DNA of 64,000 nucleotides from Legionella nautarum. GTDB taxonomy: Bacteria > Pseudomonadota > Gammaproteobacteria > Legionellales > Legionellaceae. The stretch covers positions 178,519 through 242,518 of the forward strand of contig NZ_LNYO01000024.1 in the NCBI RefSeq assembly GCF_001467895.1, read 5' to 3'. The notes under the pieces are model-generated. The model did no database searches and was not told the DNA's origin. It saw only the letters and a program-made list of their open reading frames with translations. This document shows, in pieces, positions 1 to 9,447 of this stretch (positions are counted from its first letter, which is position 1; the number at the start of each line of letters is the position of its first letter). A program made the position numbers and the translations under genes.

Positions 1-2
1 TG

Positions 3-905
3 AATGTGCGTCATTCTTATCATGGCGGTACTTCTGCAACCCTCGCTTCCTGTGGTCTTTCCATCTGGCGATTCAAAGCGCAGCCAGTGACCGCTGTCAC
101 TTCTGCTCTTGAGCCCTATTGTTACCGTTGCCCGTTTAAACAAAAACCTGAAAGTTGCGCTCTAGAATGCGCAAAGAATGTAGAAACGACAATCCAAAAT
201 TCAACCCATGGCAAAATTGCCGCTTTTATACTTGAACCAATAATGGGGGTAGGCGGTTTTATTACTCCGCCTGAGGCTTATTTTTCTGAGGTTGCGCGCA
301 TTGTTCATAACTACGGTGGTAAATACATCAGTGACGAAGTGCAAACCGGTGCTGGTCGTTGTGGCGGTGATTTTTTACTCACAAAAACACTGGGCATCGA
401 TGCAGATATAGTGACTATGGCTAAAGGTTTCGGTAACGGTGCAGCCGTAGGCGCGGTATTGATGAAAACAGAGGTGGCGGAAAGCATGGCGGGCAAAACC
501 TATTTCAATACCTTTGCAGGTGATCCTCTACAAATGATCCAAGCAAAGTTGACCATGGAAATTATTAAAGAAGAACAGTTGGTTGAGAATGCCCGCACCA
601 TGGGTGAGCTTCTAAAAGATGGTTTGAATCAGCTAGCGAAAAAACATGCTCTTATCGGCGACGTTCGTGGTCGTGGCCTGTTGTTAGGAGTTGAACTGGT
701 TAAGGATCGCAACACCAAAACACCGGCAACGGAGGAAACTGCGCAGCTAATGGAGCTCTGTAAAGACAAAGGCTTATTGATTGGCAAGGGAGGGCAGTGG
801 GGCTCTGTTTTGCGAATAGCACCGCCTTTGACGATTAATCGAGAAGAAGTCAATTTTATGCTTGAAACCTTAGATCGGGCTTTGGTAGAGTTGTCATCAG
901 CGTAA
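3..905 (+). CDS. Class-III (PLP) aminotransferase, 3' part; start lies before the window
   Basis: The reading frame is open to the left edge (codon AAT at 3-5, then GTG), so the GTG at 6 is an internal Val and the N-terminal part is missing. The visible ~300 residues match the large domain of class-III aminotransferases of the alanine-glyoxylate/4-aminobutyrate/acetylornithine type. Visible marks are the YHGG motif at the edge, the EPIMGVGG segment, the ISDEVQTGAGR motif whose Asp contacts the PLP pyridine nitrogen, and TMAKGFGNG whose Lys would form the Schiff base. The C-terminal domain contains GRGLLLGVELV, as is usual for the family. Four Cys in the CYRCPF...CALEC stretch resemble AGXT2-like members. 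The exact amino donor cannot be told from this fragment. Confidence 0.85.
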   Translation, partial: NVRHSYHGGTSATLASCGLSIWRFKAQPVTAVTSALEPYCYRCPFKQKPESCALECAKNVETTIQNSTHGKIAAFILEPIMGVGGFITPPEAYFSEVARIVHNYGGKYISDEVQTGAGRCGGDFLLTKTLGIDADIVTMAKGFGNGAAVGAVLMKTEVAESMAGKTYFNTFAGDPLQMIQAKLTMEIIKEEQLVENARTMGELLKDGLNQLAKKHALIGDVRGRGLLLGVELVKDRNTKTPATEETAQLMELCKDKGLLIGKGGQWGSVLRIAPPLTINREEVNFMLETLDRALVELSSA

Positions 906-940
906 TTGTAGAGGCCGTCAAGTCCATACTAACGATAGTG

Positions 941-1072
941 TCGGGCCAGGGTCCAATGGCGCTGCCTTAAGGATAAAAACCCTTCTGCCTACCTAAGTCC
1001 CGCGGTACGTAGGGGGGCGGTTAAATGTGGTTAAAAAAACCTTTAAGATAGCGCCATTAGGCCTTGGCTCGA
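941..1072. repeat. MITE-like inverted-repeat element, 132 bp
   Basis: This element fills most of the 906-1159 gap between the aminotransferase gene and fdxA. The left end (941-972) and the reverse complement of the right end (1072-1040) read almost the same: both start TCG, then a GCCARGG block, then AATGGCGCT, then CTTAAGG. The middle carries a short GTCCCGCGGTACGTAGGG palindrome remnant. Related arms occur at 16220 and 58680 in this window. No coding potential is seen. Confidence 0.7.
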
Positions 1073-1159
1073 CAAAATACAATATCTTCGAAAGCTAGCT
1101 AGAAGCCTGGTATTTATGCTTTAATAAGAGAATACTCCTTGAGAATATAGAGTTTTATT

Positions 1160-1495
1160 ATGACTTTTGTGATTACCGAAAGTTGCATTAAATGCAAATA
1201 CACTGATTGTGTGGAAGTTTGCCCGGTCGATTGTTTTTATGAAGGTCCAAATTTCTTAGTTATCCATCCTGATGAGTGCATCGACTGTGCTTTATGTGAA
1301 CCTGAATGCCCTGTTCAAGCCATTGTCTCTGAAGATGATTTGACGGAAGATCAGAAGCAATTCAAAGAGATCAATGCTGAACTCTCCAAAACCTGGCCCA
1401 ATATTACGTCTAAAAAGGATGCTCCAGAGGATGCCAAAGAATGGGACACCGTCAAAGATAAACTGCAATATTTGCAAAAAGAGTGGGAGAAGTAA
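1160..1495 (+). CDS. fdxA: 7Fe-8S ferredoxin FdxA
   Basis: A 111-residue soluble electron carrier of the bacterial 7Fe (3Fe-4S plus 4Fe-4S) ferredoxin family. The first cluster motif is at residues 9-22 (C9, C12, C17, C21 followed by Pro). The second is [12 protein letters not shown] at about 40-51. The ~55-residue tail after the clusters is acidic and ends in a helix, as in other FdxA proteins of this length. The ATG at 1160 fits the family N-terminus ([11 protein letters not shown]). Its 3' end overlaps the GTG start of yoaA by 13 bp. The physiological partner cannot be inferred from the sequence. Confidence 0.93.
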   Translation: MTFVITESCIKCKYTDCVEVCPVDCFYEGPNFLVIHPDECIDCALCEPECPVQAIVSEDDLTEDQKQFKEINAELSKTWPNITSKKDAPEDAKEWDTVKDKLQYLQKEWEK

Positions 1496-3453
1496 CAGAG
1501 CTCGTTGATGATGTCGTTGCGCATTGTCAGCGTGTCTTAAGCGACAAAGGAAGACTTGCCACGGCTCTCCCTGGTTTTGTGGCGCGTCAGGCGCAGATTG
1601 AATTATCAGTAGCCATAGCCCAAACTATTGCTAAGCGTTCCACCTTAGTTGCAGAAGCTGGAACCGGTACCGGAAAAACCTTTGCTTACTTGCTTCCTAG
1701 CCTCTTAAATGGCAAAAAAGCGCTCATCTCAACTGCTACAAAAACACTCCAGGATCAACTATTTCAAAAAGATTTACCTATGCTTGTCCGGGCGCTTGGT
1801 TTGTCGGTACGTGTCCAAAATCTTAAAGGCCGAGCGAATTATCTTTGTCGTTATCGCGTGCATTTGCATGCCGAGGAAGGACGGTTTGTTAGTCCTCAAT
1901 GTGCCCATGAAATTTTGCATGTCCGCGAAAAATTAGCGCAATTGACCGAAGGATAGCGCTCGGAATTACCTGAAATTAACGAAGATTCTCCCGTTTGGCC
2001 CTATGTGACTTCTACAGTGGATAATTGCCTCGGAGGGGACTGCGAATATCATCAAACCTGCTTTTTAGTCAAAGCACGCAAACGGGCATTGGATGCGGAT
2101 GTCGTGGTAATTAATCATCATTTATTTTTTGCTGATTCGCGCTTAAAAGAAGAAGGGTTTGGTGAGCTTTTACCAGGTGTTGATGTGGTTATTTTTGATG
2201 AAGCCCACCAACTTACAGAAATTGCAGCAAATTTTCATGGCCAACGCGTTGGAACAAGACAATTTCGTGATTTAATCGATGATTTATTGCGGGAATGGCC
2301 AATACTTGATTTAGCCAATCAGCCCTTAAATCAATTAAGTTTGCAGATGGATCAAATTATTGATCAATTATTACTAGCCTTAACAACCAGCGAAGAACGA
2401 CTTGCTTGGGAGGAACTGAAACGCTTTAAAAGCTTTGATGCAGCTTGGAAGGGTTTGCTTGACCTAGTCGATAAACTTTCAAATTGTGTCGACTCAGCAA
2501 GCATCGAAGCGACTTCAGGTCTAGCTCGCTGCCAAAAGCGATTGGATGAATTAAAAACACAGCTACGTAATTTTGAACAAGCAGATAGTAAGCAAATCCG
2601 TTGGGTAGAGCGCTTTAAGCATAGTTTGGTTTTTCATGCGACACCGTTTGAAATTGCTGATGCCTTTAGTCAGTTATTGCTGCGCCAGCAAGCCGCCTAT
2701 GTCTTTACCTCAGCTACTTTAACGATGGCCTCTTCTTTTGATTGCTTTATTAAACCCTTGGGTTTATTTAAAGCACAAACCTTAGCTTTGCCCAGTCCCT
2801 TTGATTATCAACAGCAGGCTCTGCTTTATTTACCACGCCGTTTGCCTGATCCTAAACAGGCAAATTATTATGAATTATTGGTTGAACGGGCTTTACCTGT
2901 TATTGAAGCTTGTGGAGGGCGTTGTTTTTTCTTATTCACCAGTCATCGGGCTTTAAAATTGGTTGCTCATCTACTGGCCAATACTTTAAACTACCCGCTG
3001 TTAATTCAAGGTGATGAAGCAAAACCTATTTTATTAGCCCGTTTTCGTCAACTCGGCAATGCAGTGCTATTGGGCACCGCAACCTTTTGGGAAGGGGTTG
3101 ATGTGAAGGGGGAGGCCTTATCCTGCGTCATTATTGATAAATTACCTTTTGCAAATCCTGCGGATCCTGTTACTCGCGGAAAGATGGCTTATTTGCAATC
3201 GCGTGGCTTGTCTGGTTTCGACGAATTATCGCTACCCAATGCCGTCTTAGCTTTAAAGCAGGGTGTGGGTCGTTTGATTCGTGATGCTAGTGATCGAGGT
3301 GTTTTAATGATTGCGGATCCTCGTTTAACGGGAAGAGAGTATGGCCGCCATATTTTTGCTAGTCTACCAGCACTGCGTAAAACGCGTGATGAACAAACCG
3401 TATTAAATTTTATAGATAGTTTGGCTTTAAGAAATGAACCTGTTAGCAATTGA
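1483..3453 (+). pseudogene. yoaA: YoaA/DinG-family DNA helicase, interrupted by an in-frame TAG
   Basis: An XPD-like, iron-sulfur SF2 helicase of the YoaA/DinG family, presumed to act in DNA repair. Visible are Walker A AGTGTGKT (about residues 60-67), the DEAH box (VVIFDEAH, near 2196) and the C-terminal helicase domain ending in QGVGRLIRD. Candidate cluster cysteines are NYLC before the stop and the DNC...DCEYHQTC group after it. A single TAG at 1954-1956 divides the gene in one unbroken frame: 157 codons before it and 482 residues from a GTG at 2005. That GTG is most likely an internal Val, not a real start. Both sides keep normal family similarity, so the lesion looks recent, or is a sequencing error, or is read through. 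The GTG start at 1483 overlaps fdxA, and the 3' end overlaps tsaB by 20 bp. Confidence 0.8.
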
Positions 3454-4105
3454 TACTTCAACCGAAACTGCTTCCGTCGCTTTACTGCAAAAGGGGGAGC
3501 TACGCTCCGAAGAGCAAGGCGCACAGCGCAATCACGCCCGTTTAATTTTACCTATGGTGGAGAATTTGTTGGCCGAGGCTGAGTTGAGCTTGAGCCAATT
3601 GGATGGTCTTGTTTATGGCCGCGGACCTGGTAGTTTTACTGGTCTTCGCATAGCCTGCAGCGTAGCAAAAGGTCTAGCTTACGCGCAAGACCTGCCCCTC
3701 TATCCTGTCAGTAGTCTCGCGGCTATTGCGAATGAAGCCTTGCAGCAAGGAACTAATCCTCAGGACGCTGCCGTGCTTGCTGTAGTCGATGCGCGTATGA
3801 ATCAGCTCTATTGGGCTTATTTTAATGCGCAATTCGACCAGGTTGAAGAACAAGTTTCTTCGGTGGCTGATCTTGCTTTGGCAGATGAGAAACCTTTCAT
3901 TTTAGCGGGAGTGGGTTATGAATCCTATTTGTCGCAATTTTCTCCTGCTATGCAAAAGAGATGCTATAAAATGCTTACTATTTTTCCAAAGGCTGAAGCG
4001 ATGATTCGCCTTGTTTTAACCGGAAAAATAGAGGCTGTTAGCGCGGCAGATGCTTTACCTGTTTATGTTCGCAATCAAATAACTCAAGGAGAACCGCGTG
4101 GATAA
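3434..4105 (+). CDS. tsaB: tRNA threonylcarbamoyladenosine biosynthesis protein TsaB
   Basis: A 223-residue ASKHA-fold protein. TsaB partners TsaD and TsaE in making the t6A37 modification of ANN-decoding tRNAs in the cytoplasm. The N-terminal [15 protein letters not shown] is the phosphate-1-type loop. The [13 protein letters not shown] segment at about residues 62-75 is the TsaB signature. Length and domain layout are normal. The ATG at 3434 lies inside the last codons of the yoaA frame, which suggests translational coupling; the overlapping downstream GTG gene at 4098 extends the same compact operon. Confidence 0.93.
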   Translation: MNLLAIDTSTETASVALLQKGELRSEEQGAQRNHARLILPMVENLLAEAELSLSQLDGLVYGRGPGSFTGLRIACSVAKGLAYAQDLPLYPVSSLAAIANEALQQGTNPQDAAVLAVVDARMNQLYWAYFNAQFDQVEEQVSSVADLALADEKPFILAGVGYESYLSQFSPAMQKRCYKMLTIFPKAEAMIRLVLTGKIEAVSAADALPVYVRNQITQGEPRG

Positions 4106-4277
4106 TCGGTTGTTTGAAATTTTAGTATGCCCACTTTGTAAAGGTAAATTATTGCTCAAGGAGAATGAATTAATTTGCCGCTTCGATCGTCTCGCTTATC
4201 CGATTCGTGAGGGCATCCCTGTCATGTTGGAGCAAGAGGCACGATTGGTGCCCTTAGAGGAAAAAGAGCAATTATGA
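4098..4277 (+). CDS. Trm112-family (YcaR-like) zinc-ribbon protein
   Basis: A 59-residue protein starting at GTG 4098, overlapping the end of tsaB by 8 bp and sharing an ATGA overlap with kdsB. It begins with a CPLC knuckle (residues 11-14), a short beta hairpin and a single later Cys in ELICR, then ...[11 protein letters not shown], which is the pattern of the YcaR/Trm112 family. Bacterial members are usually encoded just upstream of kdsB, as here. A role as a small zinc-ribbon activator or scaffold is inferred from family knowledge only. The SD-like CAAGGAG upstream of 4098 supports the GTG start. Confidence 0.85.
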   Translation: MDNRLFEILVCPLCKGKLLLKENELICRFDRLAYPIREGIPVMLEQEARLVPLEEKEQL

Positions 4278-5023
4278 GTATCGATTTTCATGTAGTTATT
4301 CCGGCTCGTTATCAATCTTCTCGATTACCAGGTAAGTTATTGATGGAGTTAGAAGGAAAGACAGTGATTGAGCGAGTCTACCGCCAAGTGCTTAAGGCTA
4401 AACCTAAATCCATTACAATCGCTACCGATAGTTTAGAGATTGCAAATCATGCTACTGATTTTGGTGCGCAAGTTGAAATGACTGCAGTTAGTCATCAAAC
4501 AGGGACCGATCGCATTGCGGAAGTCGTTGCGAAAGGCCAATTTACTGGACAGGATATTATTGTGAATGTGCAAGGTGATGAGCCTTTAATAGCGCCCGAG
4601 TTAATCTTGCAGGTCGTGCATAGCCTCTACAATTCCCCCCATTCGATGGCGAGCTTATGTTGGCCGATTGAAAGTATTGAGCAATTGCATAATCCTAATG
4701 TAGTGAAAGTGGTGCGAGATCAACAGAATGATGCGCTTTATTTCTCAAGATCTGCAATTCCTATGCATCGCGATAATCCTAAAAATATTGCCCAAGTTTT
4801 TCGTCATATTGGTTTATATGCTTATCGAGCCGCTTTTCTTCTTGATTTTGTAAGCTGGCCAGTCTGTGAACTGGAGGCTTGTGAAGCCCTAGAGCAATTA
4901 CGAGCGCTTTGGGCCGGGTACAAAATTAGAGTTGATGAAGCGTGTAGGGAACCTTTGCAGGATATTAATACTCGGGATGACCTGCTTTTAGCGCGCAAGT
5001 TGCTGAATGATAGGGTTTGCTGA
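4274..5023 (+). CDS. kdsB: CMP-Kdo synthetase KdsB
   Basis: A 249-residue 3-deoxy-manno-octulosonate cytidylyltransferase that activates Kdo as CMP-Kdo for lipopolysaccharide core assembly in the cytoplasm. The N-terminal [15 protein letters not shown] loop binds [11 protein letters not shown] is the acidic nucleotide/metal motif, and the HIGLYAYR segment is also family-typical. Length is standard. The ATG at 4274 overlaps the stop of the Trm112-like gene (ATGA), so the two are translationally coupled. It is the last gene of the rightward group; the next gene converges on it. Confidence 0.95.
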   Translation: MSIDFHVVIPARYQSSRLPGKLLMELEGKTVIERVYRQVLKAKPKSITIATDSLEIANHATDFGAQVEMTAVSHQTGTDRIAEVVAKGQFTGQDIIVNVQGDEPLIAPELILQVVHSLYNSPHSMASLCWPIESIEQLHNPNVVKVVRDQQNDALYFSRSAIPMHRDNPKNIAQVFRHIGLYAYRAAFLLDFVSWPVCELEACEALEQLRALWAGYKIRVDEACREPLQDINTRDDLLLARKLLNDRVC

Positions 5024-5075
5024 GGGATTGTGAGGTTAAGGTCGATTCCTTGACCCTCCCCTCAACAACCAGGTA

Positions 5076-8000
5076 TCAAGCAGCCGTCGCCGCAGCCGCC
5101 GCTGCAAAGACCGGAAGAACTTCATTACCCATTTCTCGCAATAGTGTCTCAGTTTGACTAGCCCAAGGTGTTTTAGGTGTCGGGAAAAAGCGAGCTTTTT
5201 CTTTGGGTTCCCCTTTTAAATAGTCTAAGGCTTGATGTTTGAACGTTTGCAATGGTTTTAAAATATAAACACGAATCCATTGAATAAATTCTGGAATCAC
5301 ACCCTCAGATAAACTTTCCATTTTAGTATGATGGATAGTTTGGTTAGCCATGTCGATTTGTAGCAATGCATATTTTTTATCAGCATAATCAAGCAAACGC
5401 CCATGAGTTGCTTGGGGATTAATGATGACCCTACCCGTAACTTCTTGTTGTTCTTCTTCTGTGAGCATTCCGAGTAATTCGCTGTTGATATACAGTTTAT
5501 TAATTTCATCAAACTTTAATTGCATTTCTAATAATTTAAATAACCGCAGGTCGACCTTATTTAAATAATCTTTATACTCAACGAGTCTTGCATAGTTTGC
5601 CGCTGTCCCGGGGATTGCTTTTAATTCTTTAAGCTTTTCTTTTAGTTCTTGGTCGTCTTCTGTATTTTCATCCTCTTCATCGGGATTGGTTTCAATTGTT
5701 CTATCAATGTATTTATCAAGTATACGCTTATACTCTTTTTCCATTGTTTCAATCACATAAAGCGATTTTTGATAAGCGGGTGATTTTAGTCGAGTCTCTA
5801 TGATCATCGCATTGTCAAACACTTGAGCCCGAGCATTGATGAGCTCATTGGCAATGCGAATCTCATCGTCTAAAAAACGAAGGTGAGCTTTCATTTGGGA
5901 GGCTTCGATGCTATTGGTGAGTTGATGTCTCGTTATAACTTCATCAATCGCTTTAACGACTTCCTGATTATATTGATTGAGTTCAATTATAAACGGATTA
6001 ATTTCACTTAATCGAGTGCCAAGAGGAGGACGGCGGCCCACTAAATTAGACAATTTTATTTCGTAGATACGGTTTAATAACTGCCATGCTTCTTGCTTAT
6101 GACCCTTTAAACCAGTTAGCAATTTTTCAACCGTATGTCGAACAAGGTGGAGCTCTGTCTGTTGTTCGTTGCTCTGCCATAATTCTTGAAGTTTACTACT
6201 GTAAATATTGAGAATTTCGGTGACTTGTTTAGGTTGATAGCAAAGAGCTAAGATGGCTTGAGTCTCTTTAATTTCGGCTTCAAGCGTACGGAGTAAGCTA
6301 TATTTGTCTAAGTTGTAGGTCCGCTCTAAAGTTGAGATTTGTCTTGATGTCACTTGCTCAAGGCCATTAGATCCCATGAATTCTCTATCTATTTGTGAAA
6401 ATTGATTAAGAATAGCTTGTTGTAAATCGGTAAGTTGCGACAAGCGATCTAGTGGTGAATCAAGCTGTTTTAATTTCTCTTTTTCTTGTTGGAATTTTGA
6501 AAACTCTGCTTTTAAAGAAGTTTCTAATCCGATCAGCTGAGCAATAATTCCATAGGCTTCTCTAACTTCTGAAGAGGAGCCATATTCATTAGAAAATAGC
6601 ATTAATTTAAGTTGTAAGAGATTCTTATTATAAAAAATCTTGCCAGTTAAATGATCAAATAAGTCGTTGATTTTTTCTTCTTGCGCGACCTGAATATCTT
6701 TTAAAATATGATAGTTTTTTATTTGCTTAATTTGAAAAGAAGTTAGCTTGTCAGCTAGACTGCGAAGCATGATGAGCTGTTTTTTATTTAATGTCTCAGA
6801 GCCTTCAGCAGGATTAGTATTTATAAAGTCATCGAACAACTTTTTTGCATCCTTGATGAAAGCGAGGTTAGCTGTGATATCTGTTCGAGTTGGTGCAATA
6901 ACTGTTGCAGGCACTGGTTTAAATAATTCAGTTAAAAATTCATCAATGTTAGCTTTATCAACGGGCTGTATTTCAGGGGCATTAACGCTATACCAATGCG
7001 CTTTTTCGCCTAGATGTTGAAGTAATTGAATTCGGAAACCCTGAATTTCTTGAGTGTTTAAAGACAGATCTTTTGCCTGTAAATCAGTGATAATTTCTTC
7101 TATAAACTCTGTAAGTTGTTTGGTAAAAAAGAGGGTGTCTCGGTCTTTTTTGTCACCTAAGTTAATGGTAGAGAAGGTTAGTAGAAAGCATTCAAGTGCT
7201 ATTTTTAGCTTGTTTTTGGCTAAATCTAATTCCTTTTTTAATTCCTCTGGGTTGCCAGCATTCGATTGCAGCATTGCCTGTCTTTCCAAAATCTTTATTC
7301 GTAATCGCTCTTGCGTTTGGTTTAGGTTTGTCATCTGCAAGATGGCTTCATTAAGTTGAGCCTGAATCTCCATCTCAGCTAGAAAATGGTTAAGAAGCGG
7401 AATTGTTTTTTTAATCAATTGTGAGGCTGACTGATTAAGTTTTCTAAGTTCATTTAACCCGTTCTTGAGCTGTGGATCATACTGAGCCAGCTCAATAAGT
7501 TCCTTGGTTTCTATATAAAACCTTTCTTGTAAGGCGGCAAGGTTATTAAATTTATTTTGCTGCTTCTTGATAACCTCGCTAAGTGCAATCTTATCTCTTT
7601 CTTCTGCGGATAAAGAGTTCTCATTAGTCTCTAAAATAGTAGGCGCTTTAAGGCCAGAGCCTTTATACAGAGGTGCAATTAATTCTCTGGTTACACAGAG
7701 TTTGGATGGATTTTGAGAAATTTCTTCCTTATATTGCGCGATTTTACCCAGTTTTTCTTCTCTTCTTTTATCAACTTTAGTTTCCCACCTAATTCTGAGT
7801 TTGTGGAGATCAGCTAAAAGGGTTTTGTTAGTTTCCTCAACAACTTTTTTGAAATGGTGTATCTGTATCGTCAAGCGCTCGAGAGGTTGGTGTTTACTAG
7901 GACTGCTGCTTTGACTGTACAAGGAAGGTCTCCAATCGAGCCCTTCTTTATTGGCTATGAACTTCATAAATGATTCGCATTGGTCTGCTATATCTGCTTC

Positions 8001-8180
8001 AAATGCCGCCAGGTCGAACCTAATATCCTGTTCTTTCTCCTCACCAGATCTTAAATCATCAATCTTTTGTTTAAGAGAAGTACTCAATTTTTCTGGTAAA
8101 TCAACAAGACTTTCTAATTTTGCAATTTGGTTTTCTATTGTTTGTAAGCTCAGCAAAATTTTTTCATTCTCTTTACCCAT
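5076..8180 (-). CDS. Large coiled-coil protein of unknown function, effector candidate
   Basis: A 1034-residue protein dominated by charged heptad-like helices (many E/K/L/Q runs) from about residue 5 to 960, without signal peptide or membrane segment. I do not recognise a catalytic domain. An acidic stretch at about 835-860 (NPDEEDENTEDDQE) may be a hinge. The C-terminus is unusual: after a Pro/aromatic linker the protein ends in an almost pure Ala tail (AAAAAATAA), encoded by a GC-rich GCN/GCC run near 5076-5100. I chose the ATG at 8180, which has an AGGTG Shine-Dalgarno at good spacing, over the GTG nine bases upstream. Long solitary coiled-coil genes of this kind are common among Legionella Dot/Icm substrates, but translocation is only an inference. 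Confidence 0.75.
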   Translation of the reverse strand: MGKENEKILLSLQTIENQIAKLESLVDLPEKLSTSLKQKIDDLRSGEEKEQDIRFDLAAFEADIADQCESFMKFIANKEGLDWRPSLYSQSSSPSKHQPLERLTIQIHHFKKVVEETNKTLLADLHKLRIRWETKVDKRREEKLGKIAQYKEEISQNPSKLCVTRELIAPLYKGSGLKAPTILETNENSLSAEERDKIALSEVIKKQQNKFNNLAALQERFYIETKELIELAQYDPQLKNGLNELRKLNQSASQLIKKTIPLLNHFLAEMEIQAQLNEAILQMTNLNQTQERLRIKILERQAMLQSNAGNPEELKKELDLAKNKLKIALECFLLTFSTINLGDKKDRDTLFFTKQLTEFIEEIITDLQAKDLSLNTQEIQGFRIQLLQHLGEKAHWYSVNAPEIQPVDKANIDEFLTELFKPVPATVIAPTRTDITANLAFIKDAKKLFDDFINTNPAEGSETLNKKQLIMLRSLADKLTSFQIKQIKNYHILKDIQVAQEEKINDLFDHLTGKIFYNKNLLQLKLMLFSNEYGSSSEVREAYGIIAQLIGLETSLKAEFSKFQQEKEKLKQLDSPLDRLSQLTDLQQAILNQFSQIDREFMGSNGLEQVTSRQISTLERTYNLDKYSLLRTLEAEIKETQAILALCYQPKQVTEILNIYSSKLQELWQSNEQQTELHLVRHTVEKLLTGLKGHKQEAWQLLNRIYEIKLSNLVGRRPPLGTRLSEINPFIIELNQYNQEVVKAIDEVITRHQLTNSIEASQMKAHLRFLDDEIRIANELINARAQVFDNAMIIETRLKSPAYQKSLYVIETMEKEYKRILDKYIDRTIETNPDEEDENTEDDQELKEKLKELKAIPGTAANYARLVEYKDYLNKVDLRLFKLLEMQLKFDEINKLYINSELLGMLTEEEQQEVTGRVIINPQATHGRLLDYADKKYALLQIDMANQTIHHTKMESLSEGVIPEFIQWIRVYILKPLQTFKHQALDYLKGEPKEKARFFPTPKTPWASQTETLLREMGNEVLPVFAAAAAATAA

Positions 8181-8289
8181 GAAGCACACCTCATAAAATG
8201 ATTATTCGAGTTTTAGGTGCGACAAAGGTATCATTCGAAGCTTAAGAAAATCTTAAAGATATGTATCAACTGCGTAAAGAAAGTGGAGC

Positions 8290-9366
8290 CTATCCCATGG
8301 CTTGCGGATAGGAGCCCAGTAAAGTCATCATAACCGACATAGAAGTGATTTCATTCAAGGCAAGTTGAATAGGCGGCTCGGATTGATGGCCTTCAAAATC
8401 AATAAAAAAGAGGTAGGTCCAATTGCGATGGCGATAAGGGCGAGACGCAATTGAAGTCATATTGATTTTGTATTTTTCAAAGGGAGACAGTAAATTCAAT
8501 AAAGTACCCGGTTCATGAGGTGTGGAAATAATGATTGATGTTTTATCACTACCACTAGGAGCAGGAAGTTGTTTTCCTAAAATAATAAAGCGAGTTGTAT
8601 TATTAGGATAATCTTCAATATGCTGATGCAAAATTTGTAATTTATGTATTTCCGCAGCATTATCCCCGCAAATAGCAGCAGAATTGGGATCGTTTGCTGC
8701 AAGCTGTGCGGCAAAACCATTTGATGCGACTTCTTGCAAAGTAGCTTTTGGATAATGAACCGCTAACCAATGCCGACATTGCGATAAGGTCTGTTGTTGT
8801 GCATAAATCGTTATTAAAGGCTTGTCGGGATCGATGCGCGCAAAATGATGGCGGATACGTAAGGAAATTTCGCCACAAATTTGTACGTCGGAACTGATTA
8901 GATTATCGAGGGTAATATTCACCACCCCTTCAGTACTATTTTCAATAGGTACGACACCATAATGAACATTACCATTTTCGACCAGTTTAAATACTTCAGT
9001 AATGGAGGGCTCAGGTATGAGATTTACGCTTTCACCAAAATGCTTAATCACTGCTTGTTCCGAAAAAGTGCCTTCTGGACCTAAATAAGCAATTGATAAA
9101 GGCTCTTGCAAAGCAAGGCAAGCACTCATGATGTCACGAAAAATACGGGCGATTTCGCCATCAGGTAAGAGGCTAGTATTATTGGCAACAATCGAACGTA
9201 GAATTTGCGCTTCTCGTTCAGGTCGATAATAAATGGGGCTATGTTGTAATTTTTTGATTTTGGCAACTTCTGCTGCAAGCTCTGCACGCTTGCTCAAAAG
9301 GTTAAATAGCCGCTTATCGATTTTATCGATTTTATTACGTATTTTTTTTAGTGCATCTTCAGTCAT
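8290..9366 (-). CDS. pheA: Bifunctional chorismate mutase / prephenate dehydratase PheA
   Basis: A 358-residue P-protein converting chorismate to prephenate and then to phenylpyruvate, for phenylalanine synthesis. Residues 1-90 are an AroQ-type chorismate mutase helix bundle (IRNKIDKIDKRLFNLLSKRAEL). Residues 93-270 are the prephenate dehydratase domain, with AYLGPEGTFSEQA, VPIENSTEG and the NNTTRFIIL motif containing the TRF catalytic triplet. The last ~80 residues form an ACT regulatory domain with PGTLLNLL and SIASRP, the expected site of Phe feedback. Domain order and length are normal. It stands alone on this strand, about 80 bp from the permease gene. Confidence 0.95.
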   Translation of the reverse strand: MTEDALKKIRNKIDKIDKRLFNLLSKRAELAAEVAKIKKLQHSPIYYRPEREAQILRSIVANNTSLLPDGEIARIFRDIMSACLALQEPLSIAYLGPEGTFSEQAVIKHFGESVNLIPEPSITEVFKLVENGNVHYGVVPIENSTEGVVNITLDNLISSDVQICGEISLRIRHHFARIDPDKPLITIYAQQQTLSQCRHWLAVHYPKATLQEVASNGFAAQLAANDPNSAAICGDNAAEIHKLQILHQHIEDYPNNTTRFIILGKQLPAPSGSDKTSIIISTPHEPGTLLNLLSPFEKYKINMTSIASRPYRHRNWTYLFFIDFEGHQSEPPIQLALNEITSMSVMMTLLGSYPQAMG

Positions 9367-9447
9367 AGCCGGGCTGATCCTTTGTTACTAAAAGGGCAGA
9401 TAGCCAGAATAGCATGTGCAATAATAAAACGAAATGCCAATATCGGG

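Noticed and set aside
5031..5060. Hairpin GAGGTTAAGG-TCGATT-CCTTGACCCTC as a bidirectional terminator
   Set aside because: Stem includes a wobble pair and a bulge, and neither side has a T-run; too weak to annotate.
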